A stretch of 5,826 nucleotides of DNA from Victivallales bacterium (GTDB lineage: Bacteria > Verrucomicrobiota > Lentisphaeria > Victivallales > Victivallaceae): contig DAOWBJ010000129.1 in the NCBI GenBank assembly GCA_030634125.1, forward strand, positions 1 to 5,826. The letters run 5' to 3'. Under the pieces are notes generated by a model. That model saw only the letters and a list, made by a program, of their open reading frames with translations, was not told the origin of the DNA and searched no databases. Made by a program: the position numbers and the translations under genes. This document shows, in pieces, positions 5,101 to 5,826 of this stretch (positions are counted from its first letter, which is position 1; each line of letters begins with the position of its first letter).

Positions 5101-5826
5101 ATGGATAATTTGATTATGGATTTTTTTAAAGGAGTACAATTTATTTGTTGCGGGAGCGGGAAAAACAACACTATCCCAATGGCGCGGACATTCGATGGCT
5201 ATTATGGAATACAGTATTGTCATGAGAATGATTTCTATGTCAAAATGGGCAAAGACTACGAGCGGACAGTATTTGGTTCCTGGGCATTGATTACACGCCC
5301 TGGACCTGAATTTCAATACGGTCCGCCGCCGGGGAAAACTATGCATCATTCATTTGTCTGCTTTAAAGGCGCGCGGGTTGAACGCTATATAAAATCAGGA
5401 TTATTGCCGCTTAGTGATACTAAACCAATGATTCAGATCACACGCCCGGAGCATTTTCATGCGACATTACTGGAGTTAATAGATTTACTGACACCTGTGG
5501 AGTTACGCAAGCATGACCGGGCGGTGCATCTTTTGGAGGATTTACTCCTGCAACTCCACGAGCAACCCGTGATTCGGGAGGAGATACCTGAATATCTGCG
5601 TGTTCCTTTAGATGACCTGACTACTCAATTAAAAGCTCACCCTGAATTATCGTGGGATTTTGAAAAAGAAGCGGCTGATTGCGGGGTTTCCTATCCGCAT
5701 TTTCGTCGCATATTCAATTTGCGCTACAATCTTCCGCCGGGCAAATACCTTGCTCTGCAGCGTTTGAAAAAAGCCACATCACTGCTCAGCGGCGGAGATG
5801 AGCAAATATCCAGCGTGGCGGAACAA
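5101..5826 (+). CDS. AraC-family transcriptional regulator (3' end outside the window)
   Basis: 242 codons are visible; the family is usually near 290, so roughly the last 40-50 residues lie beyond the edge. The N-terminal part is a cupin-like sensing domain (CCGSG at 16-20, RTFDGYYGIQY at 29-39, ITRPGPEFQYG at 64-74, HHSFVCFKGARVERYI at 82-97). The C-terminal part is the AraC DNA-binding domain: first helix-turn-helix WDFEKEAADCGVSYPHFRRIFN (185-206), then PPGKYLALQRLKKATSLLS (212-230), and the start of the second, EQISSVAEQ. It is divergent from the isomerase/oxidoreductase operon and is its likely regulator, responding to a sugar-like ligand. ATG at 5101 or 5116 are the in-frame starts; neither has a Shine-Dalgarno sequence, so the exact start is uncertain by about five residues. 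Confidence 0.9.
   Translation, partial: MDNLIMDFFKGVQFICCGSGKNNTIPMARTFDGYYGIQYCHENDFYVKMGKDYERTVFGSWALITRPGPEFQYGPPPGKTMHHSFVCFKGARVERYIKSGLLPLSDTKPMIQITRPEHFHATLLELIDLLTPVELRKHDRAVHLLEDLLLQLHEQPVIREEIPEYLRVPLDDLTTQLKAHPELSWDFEKEAADCGVSYPHFRRIFNLRYNLPPGKYLALQRLKKATSLLSGGDEQISSVAEQ

Noticed and set aside
5038..5349. Minus-strand open frame of 103 codons across the divergent region
   Set aside because: It lies antisense to the AraC-type regulator and across its promoter, and its sequence looks like no protein family.

Overview
The window looks like an ordinary chromosomal stretch from a Gram-negative bacterium of the PVC superphylum, most likely Lentisphaerota (Victivallis-like). This rests on three things recognised by eye: a secreted protein with the small N-terminal domain common in Verrucomicrobia/Lentisphaerae (DG-x-Y-x-N-V ... 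LPDAVGF ... LQKKFNYSPKKA), an AraC-type regulator with the PGP-x-F-x-YG N-terminal domain typical of that group, and the pairing of that regulator with a sugar-isomerase-like protein and a Gfo/Idh oxidoreductase. No database search was possible, so the taxonomy is inference. No rRNA, tRNA, CRISPR array, insertion sequence or integrase is visible.

Left part (1-2168, minus strand): read in the direction of transcription, a 231-aa membrane-anchored protein corresponding to the N-terminal anchor and dimerisation ('pedestal') domain of a class B penicillin-binding protein overlaps by ATGA a SEDS-family (FtsW/RodA) peptidoglycan polymerase. This is followed 43 bp later by a 64-aa putative lipoprotein. 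The PBP-like protein stops exactly where the transpeptidase domain would begin, and this is the most interesting feature of the window. A run of 7-bp repeats (48-89) separates the lipoprotein from a possible gene start at the window edge.

Middle (2169-3185): a secreted 244-aa protein of unknown function on the minus strand has its own good sigma-70-like promoter. A weak hairpin after it and a promoter-like sequence beyond that suggest the SEDS cluster is a separate transcription unit.

Right part (3186-5826): a two-gene minus-strand operon, with a 5-bp gap between the genes, encodes a xylose-isomerase-like TIM-barrel protein and a Gfo/Idh/MocA NAD(P)-dependent oxidoreductase. It ends at a long hairpin. 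It is divergently transcribed from an AraC-family regulator that runs off the window. The 101-bp divergent region holds overlapping promoters sharing a palindromic -10 box, and a 9-bp inverted repeat centred on exactly the same base pair. The likely logic is a sugar- or cyclitol-responsive regulator controlling a small oxidation/isomerisation module; the substrate cannot be read from the sequence.
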